NCBI RefSeq assembly: GCF_003589595.1
Contig: NW_020653726.1
Coordinates: 18,558,954 to 18,622,953 of the forward strand
DNA: 64,000 nucleotides
Source: Hyposmocoma kahamanoa
Lineage: Eukaryota > Arthropoda > Insecta > Lepidoptera > Cosmopterigidae
Direction: 5' to 3'
Below the pieces are notes generated by a model. That model had not been told where the DNA came from. It ran no database searches and saw only the letters and a program-made list of their open reading frames with translations. Shown in pieces: positions 21,717 through 34,597 of this stretch. Both the position numbers and the translations under genes were made by a program. Each line of letters opens with the position of its first letter. The stretch's first letter is position 1.

Positions 21717-23913
21717 ATTATATTTACTCTACTACCCACTCGTACGACTCCCTTGAAAATAATGAATAACAAAATCTATGGGTTGCTCTTTTTAAATAAA
21801 CATTCGTATTTGTAAATTAAAAACAAATAAAACAACCGTCTAGACCATTCCACATGCGACTAATTACCTTTTAAACTAAAGGTGGTTGAAATTAATCCCG
21901 GCAAATATCCGAGTTTATCAAAAGCTACGAATTTCAAGTCACTTTAGATGCGGTATTTTGGCAATTCACCGAAAACGCTTGTACTTTGAAAAGTGAAATG
22001 AGGGAATAATTTCAGATAAAGTTTTGTACAATTTTATTCTCAAATACAGTGTTTAAGATAATAGTTTAGTTTTGAATTGTGATATTGAATATCACTTTTA
22101 TTTAGTTAAGTTTTTAACTTAAATTTAGTAAGAAATTCAGGTACCTATATTAAGTTAGCTTTTGTTATTTTTATTTGTAATTTTCAATTAAAAATTTTAT
22201 ATATATTTGTATTCGTTTTTAAAACCTTTTACGAATATGACGTCAAAAAGTAACCATTAACTTATTAACACGATTCTGTATTTATTAACATACGGTTTAT
22301 AGTAAATACTACAGTGTTTTCCACACGTGTAAAAGAAGAGAAAATGATTGAAAATAATAAAATTTACGTCAACGAGTTTGCAGAAAATGAAGCCAAAACC
22401 AAGACAGGAATATCGCAGACACACGGAGCACCTGAGATGATAATGTATGTAAATTGCCGCTAACTCTTCCGCGCAGACGAGGCGGTGTATCAAACTTGTT
22501 ATTTGTGTGTTTTAAGTTGCGTGATTTGCAGGCGGATTATACAGTAACGTACTTAGAGAAAATATACGTGTGCGGTTCGTAATATATAACAACAAATGAC
22601 ATATTTTTAGTCGACTTAACGCTCAACAGATATAATTAATATATGGTATACAGACATTTTGCATATTCTTGCATGATATTAAGGTCTCTGGGTATAATAG
22701 ACGATTGATGTAACAACTTTCTATCTAATATACCGATGGCATAGTGTTCATTTTATATAAATACTTCAGATAACATCACGAGTATAATGTATTATTAATG
22801 TAATTCCAGTGGTGTTTAGGTGCAATGGTGAACGAACCGATTTTGTTTGCATTTGCTAGTTGGTTCGACCTCTTCCTGTGGGTTTAGGTACGGTTAGTAT
22901 AAACAATTAAATATTCTGCTTAAAGTTTTAATAAATATATTTTACAACACAAAAAGCACTTAAAGCTATACAAAAACAATTATATCTAGCGATTGTATAC
23001 ACGCCAGCTTATCAAGCTACACATTGACGTATCTTGTTTCATTGCACTGGAGGCGATTTTCGAACAAAAATGTGTAGTCTGATGTGCCGTTGTCCGTACA
23101 TTTAATGAAATATAAAAATTCTTAGCAATATAATATAGGGTGCTTCAATTATTCGTAAAACGAAATATTGTGTTATATTATTTAATACATTGTATTTAGG
23201 TGTGCAGAAAGAAATTTTTTAAAGAAATAAGCCCTGTGCTTTTTCCTGTGCAATAAATAATATAATAATAATAGATAGATAGATAGATGGATAAACACTT
23301 TATTCACTGATATAACACAAATACAGATTAAGCATAAAAGAAAAAACAAAACATGATTGTCATAGCAGTGAAACGGCGCTGACTCAGCACATGCCAAAGT
23401 TTCCTAAGGCGCTGGTTTTCAGTCAGAACCAACGAGAGGGATTAAGTTATTAGAAAGCAAAAATATAACGACTATGAGTAAAGTTATACATTGAAAATAA
23501 TAATATACATAGTAAAGTGTAAATAGTGCATCTAGAATAACCTGTTTGACATATAAGTGCATGAGCAAATGTGAATATAATTACAGCTGTAGGTGCAAGT
23601 TATGACTGTAAAGAGGATTTAATGTTGTGTAATGTAATTAGTATTATAATATAATTATACACATAATAAGAATAGATCATTAAATAGAATTACATTATAC
23701 TGGTTGTACTTATGCCAATTGTTCATAATGTCACTTAATCATTATATCTAATGTTTGTTATATTGAAGGTTCATTATACACATAGAAATTACGCCTTTTG
23801 TTGTTATGCCCTTTGTTGATTGTATACAGTAAGTGATTATATCCTTAGAAATTATATCAAATGTTGTTATACAAAGTGAAAACAGATTATTTGTTGTTAT
23901 ATCTTCCATTAAT
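21717..23913. other. Long unannotated AT-rich stretch with one microsatellite
   Basis: No gene supported in 2.2 kb. A TAATAATAATAATAGATAGATAGATAGATGG microsatellite-type tract is at about 23259-23290 (units ATA, then GATA). A short block near 23735-23910 repeats TTATA/TTGTTATA-like phrases loosely. Confidence 0.45.
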
Positions 23914-24168
23914 GCCTCTGTGGCCAAACGGTTACCATGCCGGACTGCCACGCAGAGGTCCCAGGTTCGATTCCCGAGCCGGGAGAAATAGTAGTATGGC
24001 CTACAATTATTTCTCTCGTGAGTTTGGGTGTAATTTGTGGTTGTCTATGTGTGTGTCTATGGCACCCGCGACACAGGGTTTCCCTAGTGCGGGGCTATGT
24101 TGAGGGTGTGCGTTATTTATTTATTTATTTATTTATTATTATTTATTATTATTTATTACACACCCTTG
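23914..24168 (+). mobile_element. SINE-B, full-length with tRNA-like head
   Basis: The head at 23914-23985 has an A-box-like TGGCCAAACGG and a clear B-box GGTTCGATTCC, the two internal RNA polymerase III promoter elements. The body carries TTTCTCTCGTGAGTTTGGGT, GTAATTTGTGGTTGTC and GACACAGGGTTTCCCTAGTG. It ends in (ATTT)n and (ATT)n. This is the reference copy. Others are at 10088, 26412, 48743 and 59305, all on the opposite strand. Confidence 0.88.
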
Positions 24169-24169
24169 A

Positions 24170-24352
24170 TTCAACGTGTTATTCCATAGCATTTAAGTTT
24201 ATTTGAAGAGAGCAATCCCTAGAGTTTCTTGCTCGTTCTTCTCAGGGAAATCAGCGTAGTGAATGAGCAGTAGCTTAATGTAATGTAAATGTGACGTTTT
24301 CAAGTGTAAATTTATTTTACCTATGGAATAATCCTTGATTTTGACCCTGTGG
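24170..24352 (+). mobile_element. LINE-E 3' UTR tail, stand-alone
   Basis: ATTCCATAGCATTTAAGTTT, AGTTTCTTGCTCGTTCTTCT, CAGGGAAATCAGCGTAGTG and ACCTATGGAATAATCC, ending TTGATTTTGACC. It carries no coding part, so insertion stopped within the UTR. It sits directly after the SINE-B tail. Confidence 0.8.
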
Positions 24353-25364
24353 TTACACATTATGAATGCGTACTTTTTACATTATGTCAAATGCTTGTAA
24401 CGTAACGTTGTAACGGTAAATTGGTACCAGCTTAATGGTTTATTTCACATTTTCAATTAAGGTACGTTATTATTAATGACGCGAAATAGACTTTGCATTA
24501 CACATGGCTTATATATTACCAATTGTTTCGAAATAACAATGTTTCTATACCCATTGAAAGCTTTTCAATAATATCAAAGTTAATTTGATACAAACCCTTG
24601 TAATTTAAGAAAGTATTTCGGAGTGTTTTAGTTATGTAACATAACAAGTTTATCAGTTTCAGTGGCCAAGCAAATGTAATCTACTTGTTTGCATTTGCCT
24701 TGAAAGGATCGAACTCAATCTTGGTGGCCCTCAAAGAACAGGGTTCAGTTCAAATATGCTGTGTTAAGTAAACATATTGGTGAGATGAGCATATGAGAAA
24801 TGGGGATCGTGTAAATTTCGGACTGAATATGTAACGTTTGTGTACAAACATTTTAGATTTCGTACACTTTAAGTATTTTTCCTTGGTCAATTGAATAGAT
24901 AAACATCAATAAGATACTTTGGAAGGTTAAGAACCCACCTGAACTGAATAGTAAAAGTAATAATTTCAAAAAATCTTTTGACATGATTATATCTAAACGA
25001 AGCAAGGAACTTGAAACCGCTCTTATTAACATTGAAAAAGCGAGTAAATAAAACGTAACGTTTTGAGATGAACGGGAGAGATTAAGATCTTCCGTCAAAG
25101 AAGCAACGTTAAATAAAAACGTTTTAACGAAAGCCAACTAGGAGGACGTGACGAAGAGAAAAAAGGTTAAGTACGAGTTGAAGTGAATATTCCGGTTTAA
25201 GAAGATAAAAGAGATGAGTGGAAGATAAATTTGTAAAATTCTTTTTGAGGTGAATTTTGTGATGAAATGATGTTTTTGCTTGAGTATGAACTTACCGATC
25301 AGTCTTTATTATTATTATTATAAAAAACTTTAAGAGTTCATATACAAACTTATATATTATACGA
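24353..25364. other. Unannotated AT-rich stretch
   Basis: An open frame at 24853-25137 (minus) has no recognisable domain. No repeat recognised. Confidence 0.4.
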
Positions 25365-25810
25365 TTATAATCTCAGTACAGAATACTAAAAAAATTGACC
25401 TCAAAAGTACGTGGAATTACGTCTATTTGTTAAGTTTTATTGAAATATCCTTAAATTCGCCACTATACAGGACTTGACACTGGAGATAATAAAAATCGGT
25501 TCTCACCACTCAAAGTATATTGAGAGTAAAACGCCTTGAATTCGAGAAATAGCAAAATCAACCATTAAAATAGTTGCTCCTAAGTAAAATTTTAGCGCTA
25601 TTTATAAAAATGAATCATCATGCGTGAACAGCCACTTTAGAGGTGGATGATTTTCTTCAAAATGAAATGGGACCACTATGGAAGTACCCCCTTTCCAACA
25701 AAAAAAGAATCATGAAAATCGGTTCACAAATACCGAAGTTATCGCGTAACATACATACAAAAAAAAACATACAGTCGAATTGAGAACCTCCTCTTTTTTT
25801 GAAGTCGGTT
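25365..25810 (-). mobile_element. Repeat-C, near full-length copy
   Basis: Starts TTATAATCTCAGTACAGAAT and ends TTTTTTTGAAGTCGGTT, collinear with 15177-15618. The outer GAAGTCGGTT end is intact. It lacks the matching end on the left, so either the family is asymmetric or this copy is truncated. Confidence 0.8.
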
Positions 25811-26411
25811 AAAAAGGTGAACACAATAGTGAAGTTCTTGGAAGTTAATCAAGAAACTTTTTATTATGTCCAAATCACGCTGCGATGGAAATGACATGGA
25901 CTGCTTTTATCACAAAGTTGTTTATCAAAATTCATATTTTTACCGTGAAGGTCGTATTGTAGAAATTTCAAAAACTTATTACTCTATCTAGATACAACAT
26001 TTGATATCGAAAGCCTACACAAGCGCCACGTTCAAAGTGCTAATGCTTTTAAATATTGTTAGCCTTAAAAATTTATTATTTATCATATATTCATCTTTTA
26101 ATACATCTCCTATTTGTCTCCAACAGTAAGACAATAAGAAGGACCAAAAATAATGTAACAGTAATTTTATAGAGGAGCAAATAACAGCTTATCTCGAGTG
26201 ACTCTTAAATAGAGTACCCTCGACATCTTGTGACCAAGAGCCTTTAGTGTCAAGGTATAGTCGGATAATAATTTACGGACAACATAGTGGAAAAGCGTTT
26301 CCTGCTTCAAATAAGTGGGCTATGTTTAGAGATGGTTATGGTTAAATATTTGTGTCCGTTAGTTTGACCGCGTTTAGGACGTTAATGGTACGGTGCTGTT
26401 AACGTAACTAA
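25811..26411. other. Unannotated stretch
   Basis: No feature recognised. Confidence 0.4.
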
Positions 26412-26596
26412 TAGTTTTTTTTAACGCACACACTTAACATAGCCTTGCACTAGGGAAACACTGTGTCGCGGGTGCAATAGACACATACATAAACAACCAC
26501 AAATTACACCCAAACTCACGAGAGAAATAAATGTAGGCCATATAAATATTTCTCTGCGTGGCAGTCCGGCATGGTAACGTTCGACCACGGCAGTTT
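26412..26596 (-). mobile_element. SINE-B copy with deleted B-box region
   Basis: Minus-strand SINE-B: ACTAGGGAAACACTGTGTCG, ACAACCACAAATTACACCC, AGAGAAATAAATGTAGGCC, then a shortened tRNA-like head (GGCAGTCCGGCATGGTAACG). The B-box portion of the head is gone, which should abolish internal promoter function. Confidence 0.8.
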
Positions 26597-26689
26597 TTTA
26601 AGCCGGTAAATTTTTTAAACAGTCAATTTTGTTGAAACCGGTAATGCAATTGATTAACAAATATAGATTTCAAGGCTTTCGTGGTTATT

Positions 26690-26937
26690 AGCTGAATGAT
26701 TATCACTAATTTCAGTCGTCTTACCACGGTATGACTTCTTTTTATTTTCCCGATATTTGTAGACATTTCTACCTCTTGCAAGAGGGTAGACATATATGTC
26801 TGAGTTGCCATCTACTGCCATCCAGTCAAGCCGTGACCATGGGGCGTGGAACCGTTCCGAAATATTGGGAAAATAAAAAGAAGTCATACCGTGGTAAAAA
26901 GCCTGAATTTATTGACAATGAATTGATTAAGAAATAT
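26690..26937. mobile_element. Foldback element, 37-bp inner arms
   Basis: The arms at 26722-26758 and 26860-26896 are inverted copies with one mismatch (TACCACGGTATGACTTCTTT and onward). A weaker inverted match extends outward to about 26690 and 26937. Because of the symmetry, both strands start an open frame reading MTSFYFP. That is a by-product of the palindrome, not evidence for two genes. Probably a non-autonomous inverted-repeat element. Confidence 0.75.
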
Positions 26938-27631
26938 CCATCGAAACTTTAGCAGTCAGCGACTTGTGGCAGATAGCGACATAAATAACATTAGCAGAAA
27001 TGTTAAGGAAATTAACTACACTATGTTAATTAGTTCATTTCGAAAATAATATATAAAATGAAGTACAAAATACAATGCGGACGCCTAGAAGAATAACGTG
27101 ACAGTTAAAGTAAGGTAAAAAATTTAACAAAGGCCTCTGATAAATCGAAATTCCGTACATTGTCCGTCACGTTTAACTAGAAAATTAACTTATAGCTTAA
27201 ATGATATATAATCAATCAATCATTTTCTTGGTTCCCTAAAGCGGAACGTTTTATCAAATATATATTTACTAGCTTCTTCTTCTTACTTGGAATTCAATAT
27301 AATATATTTCATATACACATTTGAGTCTACAACTGAAGAAAAAATGTTTATTCAGACCGCCTGCATTTAAAGATGACCTACTACCAATACCTACTATATT
27401 TATAGCCTACACCCCAACCCCACAGCAATCAGGTTGACAATGGCACTCGAAACCTGATTAATTTATCTAACGAACTGTATTATTTATCGCTAAGTATTCG
27501 TTAAATTTGTTACGGGTTGGCGGTCGCTCAAACAGATCGTAATAGGGCTTCGAATTTACAATTACGTTGGATAAGGAAAGTTTATTCAAATTATGAATAT
27601 CAAGAACAAGCAAGACAGAGTCTGCACATTT
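26938..27631. other. Unannotated AT-rich stretch
   Basis: No feature recognised. Confidence 0.4.
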
Positions 27632-27777
27632 TGATGAAATTTCAGGTATATGGGATTTGTCAACTTACATATGTCTCAGGGTGACGGGCTTCGTGGCAAC
27701 ACCTTTAAAATCTTTGCGATTTAAAGCTTTGAGTGGTACTGCAACTGTTATTGATAGGCGTGTCGCTTACCACCCTT
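27632..27777 (+). mobile_element. SINE-A copy lacking both ends
   Basis: From TGATGAAATTTCAGG through GTCTCAGGGTGACGGGC and TTTGCGATTTAAAGC to GTGTCGCTTACCACC. Confidence 0.8.
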
Positions 27778-27832
27778 GCTTGAAAATATAGTCCAAAAAT
27801 ACTATCGATTCTTTTATTCCCACCAAAGCATT

Positions 27833-28048
27833 CATGACCTCGGTGGACCCAGCAGTTAGAACAACGGACGCTGGATGGGAAGGCACTGGGTGATTTTCCC
27901 CATTGGAGCAATTTAGCAAACGATTTCCAAATTGGTTTTAATGATCTAAGCAGGGCCCTCAAAGTGGATTCTGATACTCATAGTAGAGGTAATAGACTTT
28001 TATGAGTCAGGTAATTGGTGCGATTGTCTGGCCTTTTTTATAATAATA
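27833..28048 (+). mobile_element. SINE-F copy
   Basis: Begins TGACCTCGGTGGACCCAG (tRNA-like A-box region) and ends CAGGTAATTGGTGCGATTGT, CTGGCCTTTTTTATAATAAT. It shares its 3' block with copies at 40010 and 53648. The B-box is not well preserved here. Confidence 0.7.
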
Positions 28049-29365
28049 TACATGATGATTAAAGACAAGACCACGATTGTATTTGGAGGAATATACTTTT
28101 TAAATTACATTGCATGGTTTTAAACTCATAGTTTTATTGATACAGTTTCGACTGATATATATGAAATATAAAGGTTTATTTGCTACTTCTAAATTATTTT
28201 AGCTCGAAAAACTAAATCCCACAAACAGAAGCTAACAACATTTGAGAGCACAAGTTTTTCTACTGAAGCTGCAAAAGAAAATCCTGACAAAAGACGACTC
28301 TGAAATTTCAGCGTATACTACATTATTATCTCGAGAACGTCTTGCCTGGAACTGCATACAATGCTCGGTGTACTATAAGTTACAGTTATATGTAGCCAAA
28401 TAAACCTGCAATGTGCTTCGTTGGAGTACCGTCTTCCTGCCTGGTCTAACTTAATAATAAAACCTCTTCGGTGGCTGTGACGTCTCGTTTCTGGGTTCTT
28501 TTGTGAATTTTACTGCTTGCAGTTTGTTATCAGGTGTTTTCAAGTTTTGGTTCTTTGTGTTATTTATTTTTCTGTTTATCTTGGTGTATTTTAAGAAAAA
28601 TTTTAAGCTAATATAGCTTAATAATAAATATACCAAGAGAAACGTTTTTCATGTTTAGAGACTATTTAGTTTGGCTTTTAAAAACTCTATTGGTACGATA
28701 AAAAAGCAGCCCAAAAATGACACTAAATATTCAAAGAACACAGGCTAAACTTACATTTTGTATCAATCTACGAAATTTTGTGTCATCTCAATGATTTTCA
28801 AAATCAACAAATCGACTCATCCGAAGAACAGAGTCCGATGTGTTTATATAGCGAAAAGAGAAAAAGTGCCTTACGAGAATAATTTCCTTATTCAAACTAA
28901 GGCCTACGTAAAGATGTTTTGAAAATTTATATATCTTATTTCATTTCGGAAATATAAAATCGAGCAACGGTCGATCTGACATCCACAGTGAAGAAGAACG
29001 AACGAAATGTATTATGTCCTGAGAAAAAGGTAGTCTTGCACATAGATCTTTGTTCTACGGATGGGTCGAAATGTTGGTTCTTCCAACACTGTTTATTTCT
29101 TTGAAACTACTTCGCTGAATTGACTTGTCCTATCATTTACTCCCTGCTGCAGAACCACTCGGGAACTTTCAATTTTTTCGTGCGCTTCACTCTCTGAAAA
29201 CGGGAAATGCTTCCTTCCTTATTTGTCTAAAACTGACGTGCACTCCATGGGTACAGTAACTTTATTTAGTTTACTTTTCTATTTCGTTTCTCTGTAGCGT
29301 AAATGAAAAAGGGTGGGTGACGTTGCATTTGTCAAAATGTGAAATTTGAGGTAAAGTAAGGACAT
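28049..29365. other. Unannotated stretch up to assembly gap
   Basis: No gene or recognised repeat. The sequence is AT-rich and runs into the gap. Confidence 0.4.
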
Positions 29366-29765
29366 NNNNNNNNNNNNNNNNNNNNNNNNNNNNNNNNNNN
29401 NNNNNNNNNNNNNNNNNNNNNNNNNNNNNNNNNNNNNNNNNNNNNNNNNNNNNNNNNNNNNNNNNNNNNNNNNNNNNNNNNNNNNNNNNNNNNNNNNNNN
29501 NNNNNNNNNNNNNNNNNNNNNNNNNNNNNNNNNNNNNNNNNNNNNNNNNNNNNNNNNNNNNNNNNNNNNNNNNNNNNNNNNNNNNNNNNNNNNNNNNNNN
29601 NNNNNNNNNNNNNNNNNNNNNNNNNNNNNNNNNNNNNNNNNNNNNNNNNNNNNNNNNNNNNNNNNNNNNNNNNNNNNNNNNNNNNNNNNNNNNNNNNNNN
29701 NNNNNNNNNNNNNNNNNNNNNNNNNNNNNNNNNNNNNNNNNNNNNNNNNNNNNNNNNNNNNNNNN
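29366..29765. other. Assembly gap (400 N)
   Basis: A run of exactly 400 undetermined bases. The round number suggests a placeholder or estimated-size scaffold gap, so the true distance is unknown. Confidence 0.99.
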
Positions 29766-31740
29766 AATATATTTAGAATATTGTTAGCTCATCACGCATA
29801 CCCAGCGGTGTAAGCGGAGATGAATTAAATAGAATACGCAACATTATTCAGATAAACAGCAATTATAATCATATTTTTAACGCTAACACACGAACTGATT
29901 TCCAAATCAGAAATAATTTATTCCGAAAACCAATATTAATATCGGAGTAATCAAATAACAATTTAATATTGTACCTTTCATTAAACGTCAGAGTGTAGCG
30001 AAAACCGCTTCACCACATTCATTACGCCAGTGGCCGTGGTGGCACGTACAGTCCGCCACACAATGTGTCACATTCAATATTAAATCCAGCTCTATTTTGC
30101 ACCGACTAAAGTTTACAAGAGTGCAATAAAGCGTGGCTGTCCATATCCGAGCCGGTTTTTGGTGGTATTGAAAAACTGTCCGCTGTCAATCACAATCGAA
30201 AGCTTCAGCCCAAATTTATTTTGTACGATAACAGTATTAAATTTAAAAGCTTCTCGTCAGATTTTTTTTAAAGAACAAATCAGAGTTCCGTGAGAAATGT
30301 AATCTAGTTAAAAATGTGTTTTATATTGCGAAACGAATTCTAACAGTTACATAAATGTTAGAGGAAAAACTCAATAAACGTCAAATGTTTCAATATCGAC
30401 AACACATTGCATCCGTTTGAACAACGTATCTAGATTGAATAGTGTCGGGCCCGAGCTCGCTCCCTGCGCAACCCCGAGCCAGCGCCCTGGTACATCTGTC
30501 GCCGGCGAGCCGTAATGCACATTTAATCTCCCAACCACTTCAAAATCTGCCAAAATGCTTTATTGCTTTCGTGAACAAGTTCTCAAGCTGCCTCTCCAGA
30601 TAAAACTTTACAGGCATAATGAATCTTAATCGCGCCGCCAATTCCCCAAAATTGTTCGAGAGTTTTGTTTTAAAATAAAACTTGAATTTATCTCGTTTGC
30701 GAATGAGAATTAATTTTGGCTTTTGTTTTTCTCGTAATCGGTTACCTGTCTAAGTTTTTAATTTCGTTCCATTTGACGATATTAAGGCTTAATGAGTTGG
30801 TAATTTTTGTCAATTGGAGTCAAGTGGTGTGAAATTGTGGATTGTTCGATAAGTCTTTATAATTTATAATTGTTACCGAAAATTCTTTCTTAGGAAAACC
30901 AACTTTAATTTTTAGAACTTTCATATTATATTTTAAAATACGGAGAACAGAATTGAGAAATCTTTGGACCATTAATCGTTTCTCAGAAAACCATTTGACT
31001 TCTTTCTTATCATTTGTAGGCAAGTATTTAACTAATAAGTCGACATCAGATAGAACTTTGCTGTAAATTAATTAGGTCTTTTTCACATTAGAAGAATAGT
31101 AACACTTTAGACCGAATCAATGAATTTTAATTCTAATTCCGTCGAAGTCAGGTCCAAACCAGACCAGATGTCTAGGCATTAGGGTCAGAGGAACTTTTAA
31201 TCCGTAATATCCTTTGCTAGGAAATGAAGTTGAAAGTCGGGGTCGTACGGAATCGGGGCTTAAGTCCCGAGGGACCAAATCCTTTGTTAGGAACGTGAAG
31301 GACATTTCATGTTGCATTACTTACTTAAATGATAGATGTTTGCTCTTTGAAGATGTGATTGGTAAATAGTGTAGCATAGACGAGCGTTTACCAAAAAATA
31401 GATAGGTAGATGAGAACGGAGAAAGTAAAAGAAGTGTCCCAAAATTGTAGCAGGCGGAGACTTGTATTCTCTACCTACCACACCGATCAACAAGCAATAT
31501 GAATGTATGTATATAACTGAAGAACTAAATTTTATAACTTTAACAATATAAATATCTTATGATATTATTTATAAGAGGATTATGTACATTTGTGTGATAT
31601 AATGTTTAATAGCCTCTGCAGAAAAAACCCACATGGATGACAATTGGATGATTTCGATTTTTATTATTATTAAAAAGTTCAGAAAGAAATTGAGTGCTAC
31701 TAATTTCCGTTATTTGAGAATAAAATAAATATTCTATTAT
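29766..31740. other. Unannotated stretch after the gap
   Basis: No host gene recognised. One weak reverse-transcriptase-like segment at 30371-30553 is listed separately. Confidence 0.4.
30371..30553 (-). pseudogene. Possible reverse-transcriptase palm fragment
   Basis: The minus frame includes LGVAQGASSGPTLFNL. This resembles the GVPQGSxLGPxLFN motif of LINE reverse transcriptases just before the YADD site. No YADD or other palm motif follows in frame, and the flanks do not help. The match may be chance. The segment is GC-richer than its surroundings. Confidence 0.25.
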
Positions 31741-32335
31741 GCGCTCATGCGATACATGGCAGCCGTAGACGCATACCACACCTAGAGGTGCCGGTGATGA
31801 TTTTATACCAATTTATCGGATATCGAAGTTATAACAGGTAAAAGAACTAATATTAATTGCTATTTTGGTAACTAATCTAGCAAGCCATAAAGTTTTTAAT
31901 GCCTAGGTCTGTCATTTAAAAAAAATAAACAACTTCAAAAGTACGTTACGACAATCGTGTGTGTTATTGTTTGAGCTGGTGATTTCGGTGTTTATTTATT
32001 AAAAACATACCGTAAGTAGCGTTTTTTAAGTTTACCCTGAAATGTTTATAAACTATACTTTCAGGAGTAATTTCATGGTAAACGTTAGAACCACTCAAAC
32101 GGAATATTTATCCGAGTACACCAAAAATTTCATTAGTGCTTTTTAAGTGCAGGATTGGCGGTGTATTACTGCATTTTATTTGAAATGTTTTTATTGTAGT
32201 ACGGAGGGTATTTATTTAACAATGCAGAATAATAATTTTTTTTTATAAAAGCTTGTATTTAAACTGAATCCTTTTCTAATTTGCGAAACCAAATAGCCGC
32301 CATTTTGCGGTAGGATGAGCGCATCGCGTGAGCGG
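31741..32335 (+). mobile_element. MITE-2, full-length copy, TTAT duplication
   Basis: A 595-bp non-coding element starts GCGCTCATGCGAT and ends ATCGCGTGAGCGG (TIR of 13 bp with two mismatches). It is flanked by TTAT at 31737-31740 and 32336-32339. The body includes CCACACCTAGAGGTGCCGGT and CGCCATTTTGCGGTAGG. It is collinear with 54791-55401. A 4-bp TTAW target suggests a piggyBac- or Kolobok-type mobiliser, but the ends do not match a family I can name. Confidence 0.88.
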
Positions 32336-32862
32336 TTATAAAATATTTGCTCTCAGCAATTTGCTTTATTCTAGCGGTCACCACGACGGAACCTTTACTA
32401 ACCCTGAACAATCTTTTCTGTATTACGAAGCCCATGACCACTTAACTAAAATTAATCCATTACACCATAGAGCTACTTTCTTCTAAAGCTGTGTCCCTTC
32501 AGGCCAAATCACGGTAAGGCAAAAGGGACGGGCAATGGCTGCCCTAATAGGTATTCGTCAACTCCTCTCATTAGTGTGATTGCATGAATCTGCACTATTG
32601 TCGACATGATACAGTCCAACTGTGACACTTTGAAATTTGATGTTGGAAGATCCGAAATTTGAACAATACACAAAATTCTGTTTTTTGTTGGTGATATAGA
32701 CAAACTAGATGACCTTCGAGATGATGTCAAATAATAAAGATAATTTATATTAAACTCTCAAATTTGACATACTTATATTAGTAGTTAATACAGTATAGTA
32801 TGTGGAATTCACTAGAAGCATCATAATAACGAGGTAAACAAAAACATATCGTCGGTGTTTTG
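32336..32862. other. Unannotated stretch
   Basis: A minus-strand open frame at 32509-32730 has no recognised domain. Nothing else seen. Confidence 0.4.
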
Positions 32863-33087
32863 TAAAAAGGGCATAAGCGACATTTATAAAAATTTGTCAG
32901 GAGAGCATGTTTCAGATTTGTACAACCGTTTCACAATATTTACGTTCTGTTTTAAATTCAATTTAAAACTTAAACTTAATTAAAACCAGAATTGAATTTT
33001 AAAACAAGACGTAAATATTTTAACAGTCGGTAAAACCTAAAACACAACAAACAAACAAATTTTCGAAATGTCGCTTACACCCTTTAT
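32863..33087. mobile_element. Palindromic element, imperfect ~100-bp arms
   Basis: Outer arms: AAAGGGCATAAGCGACATTT at left, matched by the complement of AAATGTCGCTTACACCCTTT at right. Inner arms: AATATTTACGT...TGTTTTAAATTCAAT against ATTGAATTTTAAAACA...ACGTAAATATT. The element is almost entirely self-complementary, with no coding frame. A related half copy is at 36085-36285. Confidence 0.75.
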
Positions 33088-34336
33088 GTTAATTTCAACG
33101 TAAAGTAAAACGTCATAACCAAACAGTGTACCGTACTCCAAAGAGTCAGGGATATTAAAGTATCAGAATCAAACGAGACAAAATAGAACCGGCGGAACAG
33201 AATTTATTACCAACACACAACAATAAGTATAACAAGAGCACATTACAAAGGCACCCGTTTGCAATAAGTCAGCGAGCATTCGCACCTACCATCCGCGTGC
33301 CTTCGCACCTCCAAAGTGGAAATAAACAAGCTAACTTTTGCCATTCCGCGTTGTGACGACGGAACTGGCTTTTATGCTGAGTCGTACTCAAATTAAAGTT
33401 GCCAGATTACAGTGCAGCGGGGTGCTTGGAACAATTTGTGCTATCTCCAAGACGCCGAATATTTGAGACTAGTTATAAAAGAGGATTTTGTGAAGTGGAA
33501 TTATTTTTTGAGTGTTTGGATTGAAAATTATAAGTACTGAGTAACTTTTTCAAACAATATAATTAAGCAAAAAATACTATTACTGTAAGAAAACATTTAG
33601 AAATCTTCATTTATTTAAGAACGAAGCAGATACACGCTACTGTGTACTGTGCCATCAAAAACGGAGCAAAACAAAAAACGAAGACATTTTATGCTTATTA
33701 AGTTAATAAGTACTAAATATTCAATAGCCATTACGAACAGTTTAGAAGCTTGTTAATAAAATTCTTCATTATATCTTATTTTGGTATAAACAATAGAATC
33801 CGTCAAGTAAATATTACAGTTTTATATAGCTTTTAATTAATTGTCAGGGATCGTTTCATTGAAACACTTGGGAACTTGTTGGATATTGTTTGGACAGGTT
33901 TCATGAGCAAACCAGAGAAGGATTACAGGCTTCTTAGAATTTTGTTTTACATTTAAATGGACTTTACTTTTAGAGTTCCAATTTTTCGAGTCATTTACAA
34001 TTTTAGAGTTATTGCTTGAAAATTCTTGTGTAAATATGGAAGGTAGAATTTGGATTATGATTATTTTTAAACATTACACGCTGTTTTTGGTTTAAAATGT
34101 ATTTTCAAGCAGCGTGTAGTGATTCGAAGTCAGTCGCACCTCTATCAATCTTTTTTGACGATGTATTGATCAATATCGTCAATAATGTTTCCAATGTAAG
34201 TCTTTATGTGTATTGTGTGTATCTATGCCTTTTGTAACATCATTCATCAATTCAGTATTCATTTCTTCGTTCATTTAAACCTCATATTATTTTATAAGCT
34301 TAATGATACAATGAATATAAGCTTCTTTTTTTAAAT
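33088..34336. other. Unannotated stretch
   Basis: A GC-richer patch at about 33240-33370 lies in otherwise AT-rich DNA. No coding signal I can defend. Confidence 0.4.
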
Positions 34337-34597
34337 ATGCACCTGGTGGTAAGCGACACGCCTGTCCGTAGCAGTTGCAGTGCCATTCTGAACTTTACAT
34401 CGCAAAGATTTGAGTTCTGCGTTGAGTTCGCTGTTCTGCTGCGTCTGTCACCCTGAGACATAAGTTAACAAGTCTCATGTGCCTGAAATTTAATCAAGAC
34501 CCTTCAAACAGTAAAGGTCACATTACCGCTTGGCGGCAGAAATAGGCAAGGTGACTTCCCGGGACGAACTCTTTGACACGATGCTCTACTGCTATAC
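34337..34597 (-). mobile_element. SINE-A copy, nearly complete
   Basis: From the 3' side (GCACCTGGTGGTAAGCGACA) to the 5' side (GACGAACTCTTTGACACGAT, GCTCTACTGCTATA). There is a ~20-bp local duplication in the middle (GAGTTCTGCGTTGAGTTCGC). The extreme 3' end is cut off. Confidence 0.85.

Noticed and set aside
24111..24157. Independent ATTT microsatellite
   Set aside because: It is the simple-repeat tail of the SINE-B copy.
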